Positions 62,546-64,000 of a DNA stretch of 64,000 nucleotides are shown here, in pieces. Within the stretch, counting starts at the first letter, position 1. Every line of letters begins with the position of its first letter. This DNA comes from Spongilla lacustris (lineage: Eukaryota; Porifera; Demospongiae; Spongillida; Spongillidae): assembly GCA_949361645.1 (NCBI GenBank), contig OX442437.1:4923668-4987667 (forward strand). Reading direction: 5' to 3'. The notes below the pieces were generated by a model. It saw only the letters and a program-made list of their open reading frames with translations. It had not been told where the DNA came from and made no database searches. Both the position numbers and the translations under genes were made by a program.

Positions 62546-64000
<1,455 letters not shown>

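Overview
This is animal nuclear DNA, AT-rich, with split genes whose introns are mostly short (tens to hundreds of bases). An adhesion GPCR, a tropomyosin-like coil, an SLC19 carrier, PIF/Harbinger-type and Ngaro-like elements and hAT remnants all indicate a metazoan. The mixture (NIDO and EGF modules on a 7TM receptor, compact introns, REL-type LINEs, SWIM/PHD genes in transposons) fits an early-branching marine animal, with a sponge as my best guess. The organism is inferred, not shown by a marker gene. No tRNA or rRNA gene was recognised.

Layout. 1-2.9 kb holds no gene I can support. 2.9-7.0 kb is a nested transposon: a 0.93-kb hAT-type MITE with an 8-bp target duplication, abutted by a 3.1-kb ISL2EU-like element with perfect 100-bp terminal inverted repeats (TIRs). 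That element carries two convergent genes: a SWIM/PHD accessory gene that has lost its middle, and a THAP-DDE transposase with one nonsense codon. 9.9-29.5 kb (minus strand) is one large adhesion GPCR gene, which I could assemble exon by exon into a phase-consistent reading frame of 1,807 codons. Its order is signal peptide, NIDO, a Cys/Trp-rich module, 12 EGF modules, Ig, a SEA-like segment, a hormone-receptor-like motif, GAIN with an atypical GPS, 7TM and a cytoplasmic tail. Its introns are full of inserts: a LINE remnant, a 1.66-kb palindrome made of two palindromes, a hairpin plus a dead hAT transposase, an internally deleted gypsy-type LTR element, and broken EGF exons.

29.5-41.8 kb is repeat-rich intergenic DNA. 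It holds serial 5'-truncated LINE tails ending in ATT repeats, a second hAT remnant, a RAG1-type RING pseudogene, foldback repeats and a 200-bp gap. 41.8-50.7 kb has two convergent coiled-coil genes: the 3' end of a tropomyosin-like gene (plus) and a 472-codon, 13-exon gene of unknown identity (minus), one intron of which starts inside a CA/TG microsatellite. 52.3-54.8 kb is a complete three-exon SLC19 thiamine/folate carrier gene (plus). 55.6-58.8 kb is a complete nine-exon prostaglandin reductase-1-like gene (minus). The 3' half of a tandem paralogue starts at 62.5 kb. Between the two lies a Ngaro-like element with split direct repeats whose reverse transcriptase is gone but whose degenerate tyrosine recombinase remains.

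The main points of interest are the receptor architecture with a predicted cleavage-dead GPS, the recent 216-bp exon-intron duplications in its EGF array, the hierarchical palindrome, and several transposons whose central enzymatic domains have been lost while their ends stay intact.
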